From positions 1 through 64,000 of the forward strand of contig NZ_NPKH01000011.1 of assembly GCF_002284535.1 (NCBI RefSeq): 64,000 nt of DNA, given 5' to 3'. This stretch comes from Mesorhizobium wenxiniae. GTDB lineage: Bacteria > Pseudomonadota > Alphaproteobacteria > Rhizobiales > Rhizobiaceae. The position numbers and the translations under genes are program-made. The number at the start of each line of letters is the position of its first letter. The first letter of the stretch is position 1. Positions 1-8,686 of the stretch are shown in pieces. The notes under the pieces were generated by a model. It worked only from the letters and a program-made list of their open reading frames with translations. It did no database searches and was not told the origin of the DNA.

Positions 1-70
1 CAATCCAGCCAGCATCTTGAATCACAAATCAGACCAATCCGGAATCCCTTTCGATTCCGTCAAAGCGTGA

Positions 71-361
71 CCCGCTCTAGTTGCCATAGCCCTGATGGCA
101 TGGTCGTTGCGGCTCAACCTGTCCTGGCGCGGCTGGCGCCGGATCGGCCTGATGACCTATCCTCTCTATCTGATCCATGATGTCGTCGGCGCGGCCATTC
201 TCGGCGCCCTGATGCGTGCGGGAGTGCCGTACCTGCTTTCGGTGGTCATCGTCGGCGTGACCATGATCGCCGCGAGCTGGCTGATTGCGATCGAGGCCGA
301 ACCGCGAATCCGGCTTCTGCTCGACCACACGATCGTCCGCTACCGTCTCAAGACGGCGTAA
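71..361 (+). pseudogene. C-terminal remnant of an acyltransferase-3 family sugar O-acyltransferase (ExoZ/ExoH/OafA-like)
   Basis: The reading frame is open only from just after a stop at 68-70 to the stop at 359-361, so any protein lacks its N-terminal part. The translation contains GLMTYPLYLIHD followed by two hydrophobic segments and a short basic tail. This is how membrane O-acyltransferases of the acyltransferase-3 family end. In S. meliloti, ExoZ (acetyl) and ExoH (succinyl) of this family decorate succinoglycan, and here the remnant lies just beyond exoP. I infer the decayed 3' end of an EPS acyltransferase gene. An ATG at 95 is present, but a product this short could not be a working enzyme. 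Confidence 0.6.
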
Positions 362-667
362 CGCGCCAGCGTGTCACGCCGGTTCCTGGCTGCAAACGTC
401 CTGCGGTGGAATGTGCGGTGCGAAGCATAGTGCCCACGCTTTTTGCGCGACCCGTCGCGGCTCGGCGACCTCTACGCGTCACGCGAGGAGATCGACCGCA
501 CCTAAGAGACATCATTCCCCGCCGACCTTACCGGCTCTTGCGCAGGGCTGCCGGTCATGGTCTGTTCGAGGGGGCATTCGTGTTCGCTCACGCCGCTCAG
601 GTCCGGTATCGGCCTGGCCGCGCAGGAAGCCACGATCTGCTCAACATCCCTTCCTAATATACCGGCC
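362..667. other. Gene-poor stretch, probably decayed coding DNA
   Basis: No convincing gene. About 406-506 can be read in alternating frames as short EPS-cluster-like peptide pieces (for example RDPSRLGDLYASREEIDRT, ending in a stop near 504), broken by stops and frame changes. It looks like degenerated coding sequence continuing from the acyltransferase remnant. I cannot assign the ancestor. Confidence 0.3.
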
Positions 668-3049
668 TCAGGTGTTTGCTTTCGTCCGCGCTTCCGATTT
701 TTCCAGATAGTAGGACGAATATCTGTCGAAGAATTTTTCCGAGCCGCCGATCGATCCATACTTCGCCAGCTTCTTCAAATCGACCTTATTGAGGACCACG
801 CCGACGATCTTGTTGGCGATATAGGGTTCCGAACTCAGTATGGATTGCACCATCGCACGCGGCGTGCGCCCCCATTCGGTTACGAGCACGAAGCCGTCGG
901 CAAGCGGAGCAAAGGCCTTGGCATCGACCACGGGGCCGAGCGGCGGCAGATCGACGATGATGTACTCGAAGGTCTCCTTGGCATTGTCGATGAAACGCCG
1001 CATCCCGGCCGACGATAGAAGCTCGCTGGTGTGCGAGAAATGACCGCGCGGCACAGCCGGGACAATCGCCAGCTTGGTCTGCCGGTCGATCTTGCCGACG
1101 GACTGCCAGGTCTGCCCGCTCACTACCGCCTCCATCAGGCCTTGCTCGGCCTCCATGCCAAGGCTGCGGCTGAGGCCGGGTTTGCGCAGGTCGCCGTCCA
1201 CCAGCAGGGTTTTCGACCCGTTGGCAGCAAGCAGTCCGGCCAGATTCGCCGCCACGGTCGACTTGCCCTCACCGGGAAGAACCGAGATCACGCCAATGAC
1301 CCGGCTGCCTTGCCCTTCCATCACGACGTCGAAGGCAATCTTGGCGCTGCGAAGCGTTTCGGAAAACATCGATGCCGGGGCGTCTATGCTCACCCGCATG
1401 CGCGCGCGTCTTTCAGCAGCCGACGGTGATTGGGCAGTTTTGACGTCTGCCTGACCATCATCGCGCTTGTCGTCCTTGGCGACCTTGCTGCCAATGATCG
1501 GCAGGTAGCCGAGGAATTTGAGGCCGACGCGATCGCGAACGTCTTCGCCGGTCCTGAAGAACCGCTCCCTGAATTCATTCAGGCCACCAACCCCGGCCCC
1601 CATCATCACGCCAAGCACAAGCGAAAGTCCCAGCACTATGGACGTGCGCGGGGTTGCCGCGGACTGCGGCAGCGTCGCGTCCGAGATGACGCGGATCTTG
1701 CCAACCGGGAAGGATTGCTGCTGGGAGGCTTCTTCGTAGCGGCCAAGGAACGTCTGATAGAGCGTCGAGAGCGCCGTTGCCTTCTGCTCGAGTTCGCGCA
1801 GCTTGACCTGCGACTGGTTGTCGATGGAACTCTTGCCCGCCGCTAACGCGACATTTGCGCGGAGCGCCGTCTCGCGCGCGAGAGCAACTTCGTATTCGTT
1901 GCGGTAGCTTTCGGTCAACTGCTTCAGCTCGCCGAAAATCTGCGCTGATATGTCGGCCTTTTCCTTGGCAAGTGCGACCGCCTGGGGATGCTCAGCCCCG
2001 AAATTGGCTTCGATATCCTGCTGCCGCTTGGCGACAGTGAGATAGCGGGTCTTGAGCGTTGAAATGATCGAGTTGCTTGGCTGGTCGGCGGATATGGCGG
2101 CATCCCTGAATGCGTTGTCCGAACCGCTTTCGACGATCGACTTGTATTGCTGGTAGCGGGCGCTGGCGCGGGCGGTATCGGCCTGCGCCTCAATGAGCTG
2201 GCCATTGAGGTCCGACAGTTGCTTGTCGCTGATCAACTGGCCGTCGTCGACGGCCAATCCGTGTTCGGCCCTGAACTTCTCGACGGCGAGCGACGCTGCC
2301 TGGGAACTTTCCCGAAGCTCCGTCAGCCGGCCTTGCAGCCAGACCGCCGCGCGCTCGGTCGCATCGAAGCTCGCATCGAGCTGATCCGCGAGGTAGGCGT
2401 CTGCGTAGGCTTTGGTGATCGCGGTCGCAAGTGCGGGATCCGTCGCTTGATAAGCGATGGAGATCACATAGCTTCGACCGATGCGCTCGGCCTGCACTTC
2501 GTTTTGCAGTTTGAGGATCGCGTAATCGCGGCGTGACGAGGCAATCATCGCGTCACGCGTCGCCGGATCAAGCCGGGTGACGTCGGTGGTGCCCACGGCG
2601 GGGCTGGGACGGAAGTACCGGATCACGCCGCGCACAAAGCCGGCCGCCTTCGACACGGCCGATGTGGGAGGATACAAGAAGGCGTCGTTCTGATCGAGCT
2701 TCTGCTTGTCGACGACCACCGCCGCCAACCTCGCCGAGTGAAGAATTTCGATCTGGCTCAGAATGGCGGAATCGGTCTGCATGCTGACCGACGCCGCCGA
2801 CACCTCGTCAACGACCTTATTCAAGCCTTCGTCGATAAGCACGCGGCTGGTCGCCATGTAGGTGGGAGGCGTGGTCTGCAAATAGAGCACGCCCAGAAAA
2901 AGACCGATGGCAGCGCATGCCGCAACCACCTTTGCCTGCCTTGCTGCCATGCTGAGCAAGCGCTCGACATCGATGAAGTCGTCGGCGCTGACTGCGTCCG
3001 AACTCGGCAATGGTTTCCTCTTGTCGAGAGGAAAATTGGCATAATTCAT
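668..3049 (-). CDS. exoP: Exopolysaccharide chain-length/export protein with BY-kinase domain (ExoP/Wzc-like)
   Basis: 793 aa. It is a polysaccharide co-polymerase that sets chain length and couples polymerisation to export across the inner membrane. The N-terminal Wzz-type domain has a membrane segment near residue 35-55 and a long periplasmic coiled-coil region. A second membrane segment precedes a cytoplasmic P-loop kinase domain with Walker A VLPGEGKST (about residue 590), Walker A' LLVDGD and a later IIVDLPP. The C-terminus has the tyrosine cluster RYSSYYLEKSE typical of autophosphorylating BY-kinases. I chose ATG 3049 (MNYANF); an in-frame ATG at 3073 would add 8 residues. It is the last of the exoL-A-M-O-galU-P run, the S. 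meliloti order. Confidence 0.93.
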   Translation of the reverse strand: MNYANFPLDKRKPLPSSDAVSADDFIDVERLLSMAARQAKVVAACAAIGLFLGVLYLQTTPPTYMATSRVLIDEGLNKVVDEVSAASVSMQTDSAILSQIEILHSARLAAVVVDKQKLDQNDAFLYPPTSAVSKAAGFVRGVIRYFRPSPAVGTTDVTRLDPATRDAMIASSRRDYAILKLQNEVQAERIGRSYVISIAYQATDPALATAITKAYADAYLADQLDASFDATERAAVWLQGRLTELRESSQAASLAVEKFRAEHGLAVDDGQLISDKQLSDLNGQLIEAQADTARASARYQQYKSIVESGSDNAFRDAAISADQPSNSIISTLKTRYLTVAKRQQDIEANFGAEHPQAVALAKEKADISAQIFGELKQLTESYRNEYEVALARETALRANVALAAGKSSIDNQSQVKLRELEQKATALSTLYQTFLGRYEEASQQQSFPVGKIRVISDATLPQSAATPRTSIVLGLSLVLGVMMGAGVGGLNEFRERFFRTGEDVRDRVGLKFLGYLPIIGSKVAKDDKRDDGQADVKTAQSPSAAERRARMRVSIDAPASMFSETLRSAKIAFDVVMEGQGSRVIGVISVLPGEGKSTVAANLAGLLAANGSKTLLVDGDLRKPGLSRSLGMEAEQGLMEAVVSGQTWQSVGKIDRQTKLAIVPAVPRGHFSHTSELLSSAGMRRFIDNAKETFEYIIVDLPPLGPVVDAKAFAPLADGFVLVTEWGRTPRAMVQSILSSEPYIANKIVGVVLNKVDLKKLAKYGSIGGSEKFFDRYSSYYLEKSEARTKANT

Positions 3050-3318
3050 CTTCGGTCCAATTCTACTTTGCATCTAGAGCGGCGGTCCCTCAAGTCGACC
3101 TGTGCCGCCGCTCTATCTCTTGTTTGAGCATCGGATTTCCCAAAACCGCCTCTACTTTTGGGTCCGATGCTCTCGTTTGCAGGCGCTGAAGCAAGATCGG
3201 GAGCATCAGCACATATACGACGCAAGCTTCATGCCAGACAACGCGAAACCCGGGCCGCCAAGCGCATCGGCATGTCTTGCGTCAGCGTCCATATGCTAAT
3301 GCTCCCAAAAAATGGGCA
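3050..3318. promoter_or_regulatory. Intergenic region between exoP and galU
   Basis: About 270 bases without a supported gene. It must hold the end of galU transcription or the exoP promoter, because both genes are on the minus strand and the gap is much longer than others in this gene run. I could not pick a promoter with confidence. Confidence 0.3.
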
Positions 3319-4215
3319 TTATGCGGCTTCCACCCGGCGCTCATGCGACCGGACAAACTCCTCAAGCATCTCGAAGATTGGCCCCTTCATGTCGTCACGC
3401 GCCATCGCGAAGGCGATATTGGCTTGGATGAACCCTTCCTTCGAGCCGCAGTCGAACATCCGGCCGTTGAAGGGCTGGGCAAAGAAAGCCTGGTTCTGCG
3501 CAAGGCGAACCATGGCGTCGGTCAGCTGGATTTCGTTGCCGGCGCCGCGCTGCTGATTGCCGAGCAGCGCGAATATCTCGGGCTGCAGGATGTAGCGGCC
3601 ATTGATGTAGTAGTTCGACGGCGCATTGGCTGGAGCCGGCTTTTCGACCATGGCGGTGACCTCGAAGCCCGAGCCGACATCGGCGCCGCAGCCGACAATG
3701 CCGTATTTGCTGGTCTCGGTCGGATCGCAGCGCTCGACGGCGATGACGTTTCCGCCGGTCTGTGCATAGAGGTCGGCAATTTCAGCGAGACATCCACGCC
3801 CGCCGAAGGACACCATGTCCGGCAACAGCAATGCGAAAGGTTCATCGCCGATGACTTCCCGGGCGCACCATACCGCATGGCCGAGACCTTGCGGAGACTG
3901 CTGCCGGATGAAACTCGTCGCACCAGCCACGGGAAGCAGGCTTTCGAGCGCCTGAAGCTGCGCCGTCTTGCCGGTCTGCTCCAAAGTCCCGATCAATTCT
4001 GGATGCAGGTCGAAATAATCCTCTATGACTGCCTTGTTGCGGCCCGTCACGAAGACAATGTGCTCGATGCCGGCTTCGAACGCCTCGTCCACCGCATATT
4101 GCACGACAGGCCTGTCGACGACCGGCAGCATTTCCTTCGGCATCGACTTGGTCGCCGGCAGGAATCGCGTTCCAAGCCCCGCTACCGGTATGACTGCCTT
4201 CCTGACTTTTTTCAT
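3319..4215 (-). CDS. galU: UTP-glucose-1-phosphate uridylyltransferase (GalU/ExoN)
   Basis: 298 aa, full length for the bacterial GalU family. It makes UDP-glucose from UTP and glucose-1-phosphate, supplying the glucosyl donors of the EPS assembly line and the substrate for the nearby ugd. The N-terminus has the nucleotidyltransferase signature [19 protein letters not shown], then the [13 protein letters not shown] block, and later [10 protein letters not shown] and the product-binding GRYIL region. The start at 4215 is preceded by AGAAGGA on the minus strand. It lies between exoO and exoP, the position of exoN in S. meliloti. Confidence 0.95.
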   Translation of the reverse strand: MKKVRKAVIPVAGLGTRFLPATKSMPKEMLPVVDRPVVQYAVDEAFEAGIEHIVFVTGRNKAVIEDYFDLHPELIGTLEQTGKTAQLQALESLLPVAGATSFIRQQSPQGLGHAVWCAREVIGDEPFALLLPDMVSFGGRGCLAEIADLYAQTGGNVIAVERCDPTETSKYGIVGCGADVGSGFEVTAMVEKPAPANAPSNYYINGRYILQPEIFALLGNQQRGAGNEIQLTDAMVRLAQNQAFFAQPFNGRMFDCGSKEGFIQANIAFAMARDDMKGPIFEMLEEFVRSHERRVEAA

Positions 4216-4272
4216 TGCATATTCCTTCTGAGGAGATCGACTTCAACCTGTCGCAGGCCGCGAAAACTGTTT

Positions 4273-5241
4273 TCACCTGCCTGCACCTTTCACCTCCCCC
4301 GCACCCACGGCAAATTGTGCCGCCACCCTTCGCAGCCGAACGGCGATCGGCATGCTCATATGCCGAACGGCCGCCGGATCGCTGAGCGCCGTCCACACCG
4401 CCTTGAGCGGGGACCGCGCCTTGATGTGCTGGACTAGCGACAGGAACGACGCCGCCTTGCGCAGGCTGCGTGTGCGCCTTGCGAAAGCGGCCTCGGCCTT
4501 GGCGTCCATCGAATGGGTTCTGGCGAAGGCGAGATCGGCCTTGCGCATCGCCTCGACGTGATGAAGTTCGAGCACGCGGGAAATGGAGCCGGTCCGGATA
4601 TGGTAGACGTAGCCGGTCGTCGGCTCGACCACACATTTGCCGCCCTTGGCCAGAGCATTGGCCAGCAGGATGTAATCTTCGCCGATGATCAGGCCTTCGT
4701 CATAGCGAAGCCCGTTTTCGTTCAGGAAGCGTCGCTGGAAGATCGGCTTGAGATAGCCGAGATTGAACCTGGATTCGAAGACCACATTGCCGGCGATATA
4801 GTCCGCTAGCGAGATTTCACTTAAGCCCTCGAGATAGTCGGCCGGGAACATCGTCTCTTCGGCAACGCCGTCCTCGCGAACGACCTGGAGATTGTCGACC
4901 GCGATCTCGGCGCCCGCTTTCTCCGCGCGGTCAATCATGGTGCAGATCCGCCCGGGATAGATCGCGTCATCGGAATCGAGGACCGCGACCCACCGGCCGC
5001 GGGCAAGCTCAAGGCCGGCATTCCTGGCGCCGCCGGGACCACGGTTCTGTGCAAGGGCGACGACGCGCACGATATCCTCGGGGTAGGATCGCGCCAGATC
5101 GAGCGTCCGGTCGCGCGACTGATCGTCGACGACGATCACCTCAACGCTGACATCGCGCTGGGCGATGGCGCTGGCGATCGCCCGCTCGATGGTCAGCTCC
5201 GCATTGTAGGCGGCAATGACAAAGGTGACGTCAGGCTGCAC
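4273..5241 (-). CDS. exoO: Family 2 glycosyltransferase, ExoO-like
   Basis: 322 aa, inverting GT-A glycosyltransferase. The N-terminus VTFVIAAYNAELTIERAI, the VVDDQSRD motif and the metal-binding VLDSDDAIYPGR are clear. A block starting IAGNVVFESRFNLGYLKP and the later GEDYILLANAL match the ExoO type, which adds a beta-1,6-linked glucose to the succinoglycan repeat on the cytoplasmic side. I chose GTG 5241 because GGAAGGGGG lies just upstream and the protein then begins at the conserved strand. This overlaps the end of exoM by 11 bases, suggesting translational coupling. A longer frame starting at 5295 would add a non-conserved tail. Confidence 0.85.
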   Translation of the reverse strand: MQPDVTFVIAAYNAELTIERAIASAIAQRDVSVEVIVVDDQSRDRTLDLARSYPEDIVRVVALAQNRGPGGARNAGLELARGRWVAVLDSDDAIYPGRICTMIDRAEKAGAEIAVDNLQVVREDGVAEETMFPADYLEGLSEISLADYIAGNVVFESRFNLGYLKPIFQRRFLNENGLRYDEGLIIGEDYILLANALAKGGKCVVEPTTGYVYHIRTGSISRVLELHHVEAMRKADLAFARTHSMDAKAEAAFARRTRSLRKAASFLSLVQHIKARSPLKAVWTALSDPAAVRHMSMPIAVRLRRVAAQFAVGAGEVKGAGR

Positions 5242-6181
5242 GCTTGCCCCCTTCCTGCGGCGATGGCAGGCCGTATTGGCGGATTTCACGCACACCGACG
5301 AGACCGCTCACGACGCCGACATGCATGATGCCGCGAAGCACGCTGCGGTTCCTGCGCACGGGATTGATGGCGACCGGGATTGCCAATGCGAAACAGTAGA
5401 CCGCCTTTGCCGAGGCGAGGCCGACTTGCCTGACCAGCGCGAGGCCACTCGCGTCGCGCCCCAGGAGGTGCCCATGCGTCTGCCCGACGCGGAACCGGCG
5501 GCGGCGGAGCCAGTCGAATGCGGCTCTGGCGCGCGGCACCACTTCATCGACCCAGGCTTGCGGCGAAAAGGCGATGCGACCGCCGGCCTTGACCATATGG
5601 TCGAAGAATTCGGTGTCCTCGCCGCCGGTCTGGCCACGCGCCAGGCTGAATCGCCGGCCGCGGAGGCTGTCGGCGCCCATCCTGAGCAGGACGTTGCAGG
5701 TGTAGCCGGTGCGGATCTCGCCGCCCACCCAGACCGGCAGGGTGGAGTGAAAATCGCCGCGGCGCATCCAGGCGGGCGCATCGGGCCGATAGCGCGCCCG
5801 CACCGGTCCGAGCACGGCGGCAGCGCCACTCACTTCCGCCGTCGCAACCAGTTCGGCGAGCCATCTGGACGATGCCGTTTCGTCATCGTCGAGGAAGGCG
5901 ACGAAATCCGCCATGCTGGCGTCGAGGCAGGCGTTGCGGGCGATCGAGATGTTGCGCGCCGGGCAATGACGATAGCTGATCGGCAGCTTCAACGTCTCCG
6001 CCAACGTCGCCACCAGCAACTCGGCCGTCGGCCCGTCATCATTGTCGGCGACGATGACGCGGATGTCGAATCCCGAAGGCACCTCCAGGGCGGCTATGGA
6101 GCGAAGCGTGTCGGCAAGCTCCGGCCGCCGAAACGTGCAGACGCAGATGTCGATGCTGCGGTTTTTTTCGGCCACACCCAT
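5231..6181 (-). CDS. exoM: Family 2 glycosyltransferase, ExoM-like
   Basis: 316 aa. It strongly resembles S. meliloti ExoM, the beta-1,4-glucosyltransferase acting on the lipid-linked EPS intermediate. Motifs seen: ICVCTFRRPELADTLRS at the N-terminus, VIVADND, ARNISIARNACLD, FLDDDET, and the ExoM-type block with GDFHSTLPVW and IRTGYTCN. Near the C-terminus is VVSGLVGVREIRQYG. ATG 6181 overlaps the exoA stop (TGATG), with AGGAGG eight bases upstream; a GTG one codon earlier is the alternative. Tight coupling to exoA on one side and exoO on the other supports one operon. Confidence 0.9.
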   Translation of the reverse strand: MGVAEKNRSIDICVCTFRRPELADTLRSIAALEVPSGFDIRVIVADNDDGPTAELLVATLAETLKLPISYRHCPARNISIARNACLDASMADFVAFLDDDETASSRWLAELVATAEVSGAAAVLGPVRARYRPDAPAWMRRGDFHSTLPVWVGGEIRTGYTCNVLLRMGADSLRGRRFSLARGQTGGEDTEFFDHMVKAGGRIAFSPQAWVDEVVPRARAAFDWLRRRRFRVGQTHGHLLGRDASGLALVRQVGLASAKAVYCFALAIPVAINPVRRNRSVLRGIMHVGVVSGLVGVREIRQYGLPSPQEGGKRAA

Positions 6182-7203
6182 CACGCTACCCTCCTACTCT
6201 GTGATCGCGGTCCAAGCAGTTGCAGCCAGAAGCCAACGGACCAGCCGAAATGCATGACCATCGCCGAAATCCCAGCAAGCGCATTGTCCGGATTGCGCTG
6301 GCTGAGGGCAGTCCACACGCCATAGCCGAGACAAACCGACGCCCATACCAGAAGCGGCACGACCGCCAACCAATGCACGAAGAAAAAGGCAGAGAGAAGG
6401 ACAACGGGGAACACCAGAAGCGGCACCATCTGCCGGACCTTCGGTATCATGCGGTGCTTGAGAACGTTCTTTGCGCGGCCGCGGCCATAGCCGAGATACT
6501 GGAAATACAGGCCGGCGAGCGTCGCGCGCGGGTAATAGATCATTTGCGTCTTGCCGCTCATCCAGATTCGGTAACCGGCCTGACGGAGCCGATAGTCGAA
6601 CTCCGCATCCTCGTTGTGGCTGAACGTCTCGTCATAGCCGCCCACCGCCTTGAAGGCCGATATCCGCATCAGCGCATGGTGGCCGTGATCGACCCACTCG
6701 CCCATTGAGAGATGCCGGTGCTTCGAGCCGCCCGTGCCGAGCTTGGAATTCTGTGCAGCCGCCACAGCTTTCTGCACCGTGCCGCTGCCGCTGGTCAGCA
6801 TGGAGACGACGACCGAATCGGCGCCGGTGGCCAGCGCCTCCTCGACCAGCCGATCGCAATAGTCGGGGGGATAGCCGCCATGCGCGTCGATGCGAATGAG
6901 ATATTCAGCCCCCTCGCCGTAACTGGCAACGGCGAGATTGATCGCCGCGCTCTGGAGGCGCTTTTCATTGTGAAGAAGGATGATCCGCGGATCTTTCCCG
7001 GCAATCTCCTCGACGATTGCCCTCGTGCCGTCCGTGCTGCCGCCATCGGCAACGACGATCCGGGCACCGAGCCTCTCGGCCGACGGTCTAAGCTCATGAA
7101 CAAGCGCACCGATGTGAGCCGCTTCGTTCAGGCACGGAATCACGATCAGGCTGGGCGCAAGCTTTTCGGTTGGCATCATCGGCCCATGTCCATCGATAGC
7201 CAT
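6181..7203 (-). CDS. exoA: Family 2 glycosyltransferase with C-terminal membrane segments, ExoA-like
   Basis: 340 aa. The GT-A domain has SLIVIPCLNEAAHIGALV, VVADGGSTDGT, LIRIDAHGGYPPDYCD and HNEDAEFDYRLRQAGYRIW; the D-A-H form of the metal motif is typical of ExoA. The last third has hydrophobic segments (VPLLVFPVVLLSAFFFVHW and more), giving membrane anchoring. ExoA adds the first glucose (beta-1,3) to the galactosyl lipid made by ExoY. I placed the start at ATG 7203, which begins almost directly at the exoL stop; an ATG at 7179 is the alternative. Confidence 0.9.
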   Translation of the reverse strand: MAIDGHGPMMPTEKLAPSLIVIPCLNEAAHIGALVHELRPSAERLGARIVVADGGSTDGTRAIVEEIAGKDPRIILLHNEKRLQSAAINLAVASYGEGAEYLIRIDAHGGYPPDYCDRLVEEALATGADSVVVSMLTSGSGTVQKAVAAAQNSKLGTGGSKHRHLSMGEWVDHGHHALMRISAFKAVGGYDETFSHNEDAEFDYRLRQAGYRIWMSGKTQMIYYPRATLAGLYFQYLGYGRGRAKNVLKHRMIPKVRQMVPLLVFPVVLLSAFFFVHWLAVVPLLVWASVCLGYGVWTALSQRNPDNALAGISAMVMHFGWSVGFWLQLLGPRSQSRRVA

Positions 7204-7204
7204 C

Positions 7205-8377
7205 CTAAGCCAGTGCCTGGGCAGCATACGGATCCTGCACAACCGTCAACCCGCGAAGCTTTTCGACGAGCGCCCGGCAATCGCTGCGATCATGGCTCCA
7301 GGTTCGCGGATTGCGGGCAAGAACACGCGCCCGCAATTTCCCGAAACGATGCTCGTCCATATCCCCCAGGGCGGCTTCGAGGGCCTCAGGCGTGGCTTGA
7401 GGCAAAAGAACGCCTATACCCTGCCGGTCGAGGAACCGGCCGGTTTCGGTGTTGGCCATCGAGATCGGCACGGCGCCGAAGCGGCAGCCCTCGTAGAGAC
7501 GGTTGGGCAGCAGCCATTCGGAATTCAGCCCCTGCTCGAAAAAATCGATGGCCCAGGAGAAATGGACCTCGCGGTAGATCGTCGCCATATCCTCGGGGTT
7601 CCGATAGGGCCCGCCAAACGAAAGCCAGGGCTCGGCTTCGACAAAACCGTGAAAATCCGGAAATTCGGAAAGCGCCGGGCGGCCCCTGAGGATGATTTCG
7701 AAGCGACCGTCGAGCCGTCGGGAAAATTCGGCCAGAAGCTCCAGGGAGCGGCGGCACCGGAGCGCACCGAACCAGCCGACCCGCCAAGGCGGAGCGACGG
7801 GATCATCCGCCACCATGCGATCATCCAGCGCAACCGCGGCAGGCTCGAAATATTTGTTCTCGAGCAGCTCGACCGGCGCGGCAATCTGCCCAAACGGCTT
7901 GAAATAGTTGGCGATAAACGCCGGCGAACTGGTCACCAGCAGCATTACATCCCTGGCCAGATAGCGTTCCGCGCCGCGCATCGCCTTGCCCAAAAAGTCG
8001 TCGCGAAGCACAAGGCGATGAATGTCGAGGCACTCGTAGACGATCGGCACCGTCGCCTGGAAAGCCGATCTGGCACGCCGGGCAAGCGCCAGCATTTCCA
8101 GATTGCGCGCGATGATGAGGTCGGGTCTTGGCATCGAGCCGAGCTTCGAGCCGATCGAGACCGCCGCCTTTGTGACTGCTGCCAGCCGCTGGGCGAATCG
8201 GCCGTCGCGCGTCGCCCCAAGGTCGATCGGGCGCAAGCCTTCGACGTCGGCGACCGGGCTTGCTATCCGACGGAAGCCCGCCAGTGTGACCTGGGCGCCG
8301 CCTGCCTTAAGCATTATGATCCGCCGGCGCACTGCCGGGTCGGAGACGTCGTGTACCAAGTACAAGACATGCAGCAT
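7205..8377 (-). CDS. exoL: Glycosyltransferase, ExoL-like
   Basis: 390 aa. It starts VLYLVHDVSDPAVRRRIIML, contains IARNLEMLALARRA and PIVYECLDIHRL in the N-terminal Rossmann domain, and in the C-terminal half VGWFGALRCRRSLE and LPNRLYEGCRFGAVPIS. This matches the GT4-like ExoL group, which adds a glucose early in the succinoglycan repeat. It is the 5'-most gene of the exoL-A-M-O-galU-P run and is nearly contiguous with exoA. The ribosome site upstream of 8377 is weak. Transcription probably starts in the gap to 8686, which carries two TGC-N3-GCA dyads. Confidence 0.85.
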   Translation of the reverse strand: MLHVLYLVHDVSDPAVRRRIIMLKAGGAQVTLAGFRRIASPVADVEGLRPIDLGATRDGRFAQRLAAVTKAAVSIGSKLGSMPRPDLIIARNLEMLALARRARSAFQATVPIVYECLDIHRLVLRDDFLGKAMRGAERYLARDVMLLVTSSPAFIANYFKPFGQIAAPVELLENKYFEPAAVALDDRMVADDPVAPPWRVGWFGALRCRRSLELLAEFSRRLDGRFEIILRGRPALSEFPDFHGFVEAEPWLSFGGPYRNPEDMATIYREVHFSWAIDFFEQGLNSEWLLPNRLYEGCRFGAVPISMANTETGRFLDRQGIGVLLPQATPEALEAALGDMDEHRFGKLRARVLARNPRTWSHDRSDCRALVEKLRGLTVVQDPYAAQALA

Positions 8378-8425
8378 GAAAACTCGACCGCTGTTGGCCC
8401 GCCCGCAGGGATGCTAGTACAGCTC

Positions 8426-8448
8426 TTGCTGCATCGCAACATTTTTGG
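8426..8448. promoter_or_regulatory. Putative operator, TGC-N3-GCA dyad (site 1)
   Basis: TTGCTGCATCGCAACA followed by a T run. It shares core and T-rich flank with sites at 10122 and 18358, so one DNA-binding regulator may act on all. The regulator is not identified. Confidence 0.4.
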
Positions 8449-8511
8449 TGCTATGTAGCGGATTTAGCGGTTGTCGCGCACCCACAAACATTAGGCTGCG
8501 CGAATGTTCTA

Positions 8512-8530
8512 TTGCGTTGCAGCAAAAAAT
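8512..8530. promoter_or_regulatory. Putative operator, TGC-N3-GCA dyad (site 2)
   Basis: Read on the minus strand it is a T run followed by GCTGCAACGCAA, the same core as site 1 in reverse orientation about 80 bases away. Two opposed sites would suit a divergent promoter region. Confidence 0.35.
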
Positions 8531-8686
8531 CGGTTTTCATATGACGAGAAGTTGGTGAGAATTGGGGCCGGGGGGTTCATGCGCTTGTATTTGGTTCCAG
8601 TGGAATTGCAGGATTTGGCAGTTCTGCGCCCATAGGGCAGTTCGCTAAAATCCCCTATCCCGCTGTTTGGATACGGTGGTTAAGGC

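Larger units (their letters stand above)
8378..8686. promoter_or_regulatory. Divergent intergenic region between exoL and a glycosyltransferase gene, with two dyads
   Basis: About 309 bases between divergent genes, A+T-richer than the coding sequence. It holds TTGCTGCATCGCAACATTTT at 8426-8445, and its reversed counterpart around 8512-8530 (GTTGCAGCAAAAAA). Both contain TGC-N3-GCA. I take it as the shared control region of the exoL operon and the gene at 8687. No -35/-10 pair was chosen. Confidence 0.5.

Noticed and set aside
3050..3318. A small gene between exoP and galU
   Set aside because: Short frames on both strands lack a ribosome site and any recognisable feature.
3277..4437. 386-codon plus-strand open frame over galU and exoO
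   Set aside because: It lies antisense to two well-supported genes and has only His/Arg/Asp-rich, domain-free translation, a usual mirror effect of high G+C codon use.
5216..6325. 369-codon plus-strand open frame over exoM
   Set aside because: Antisense mirror of exoM and part of exoA, with no conserved motif.
7292..8458. 388-codon plus-strand open frame over exoL
   Set aside because: Antisense to exoL, with no start context or domain.
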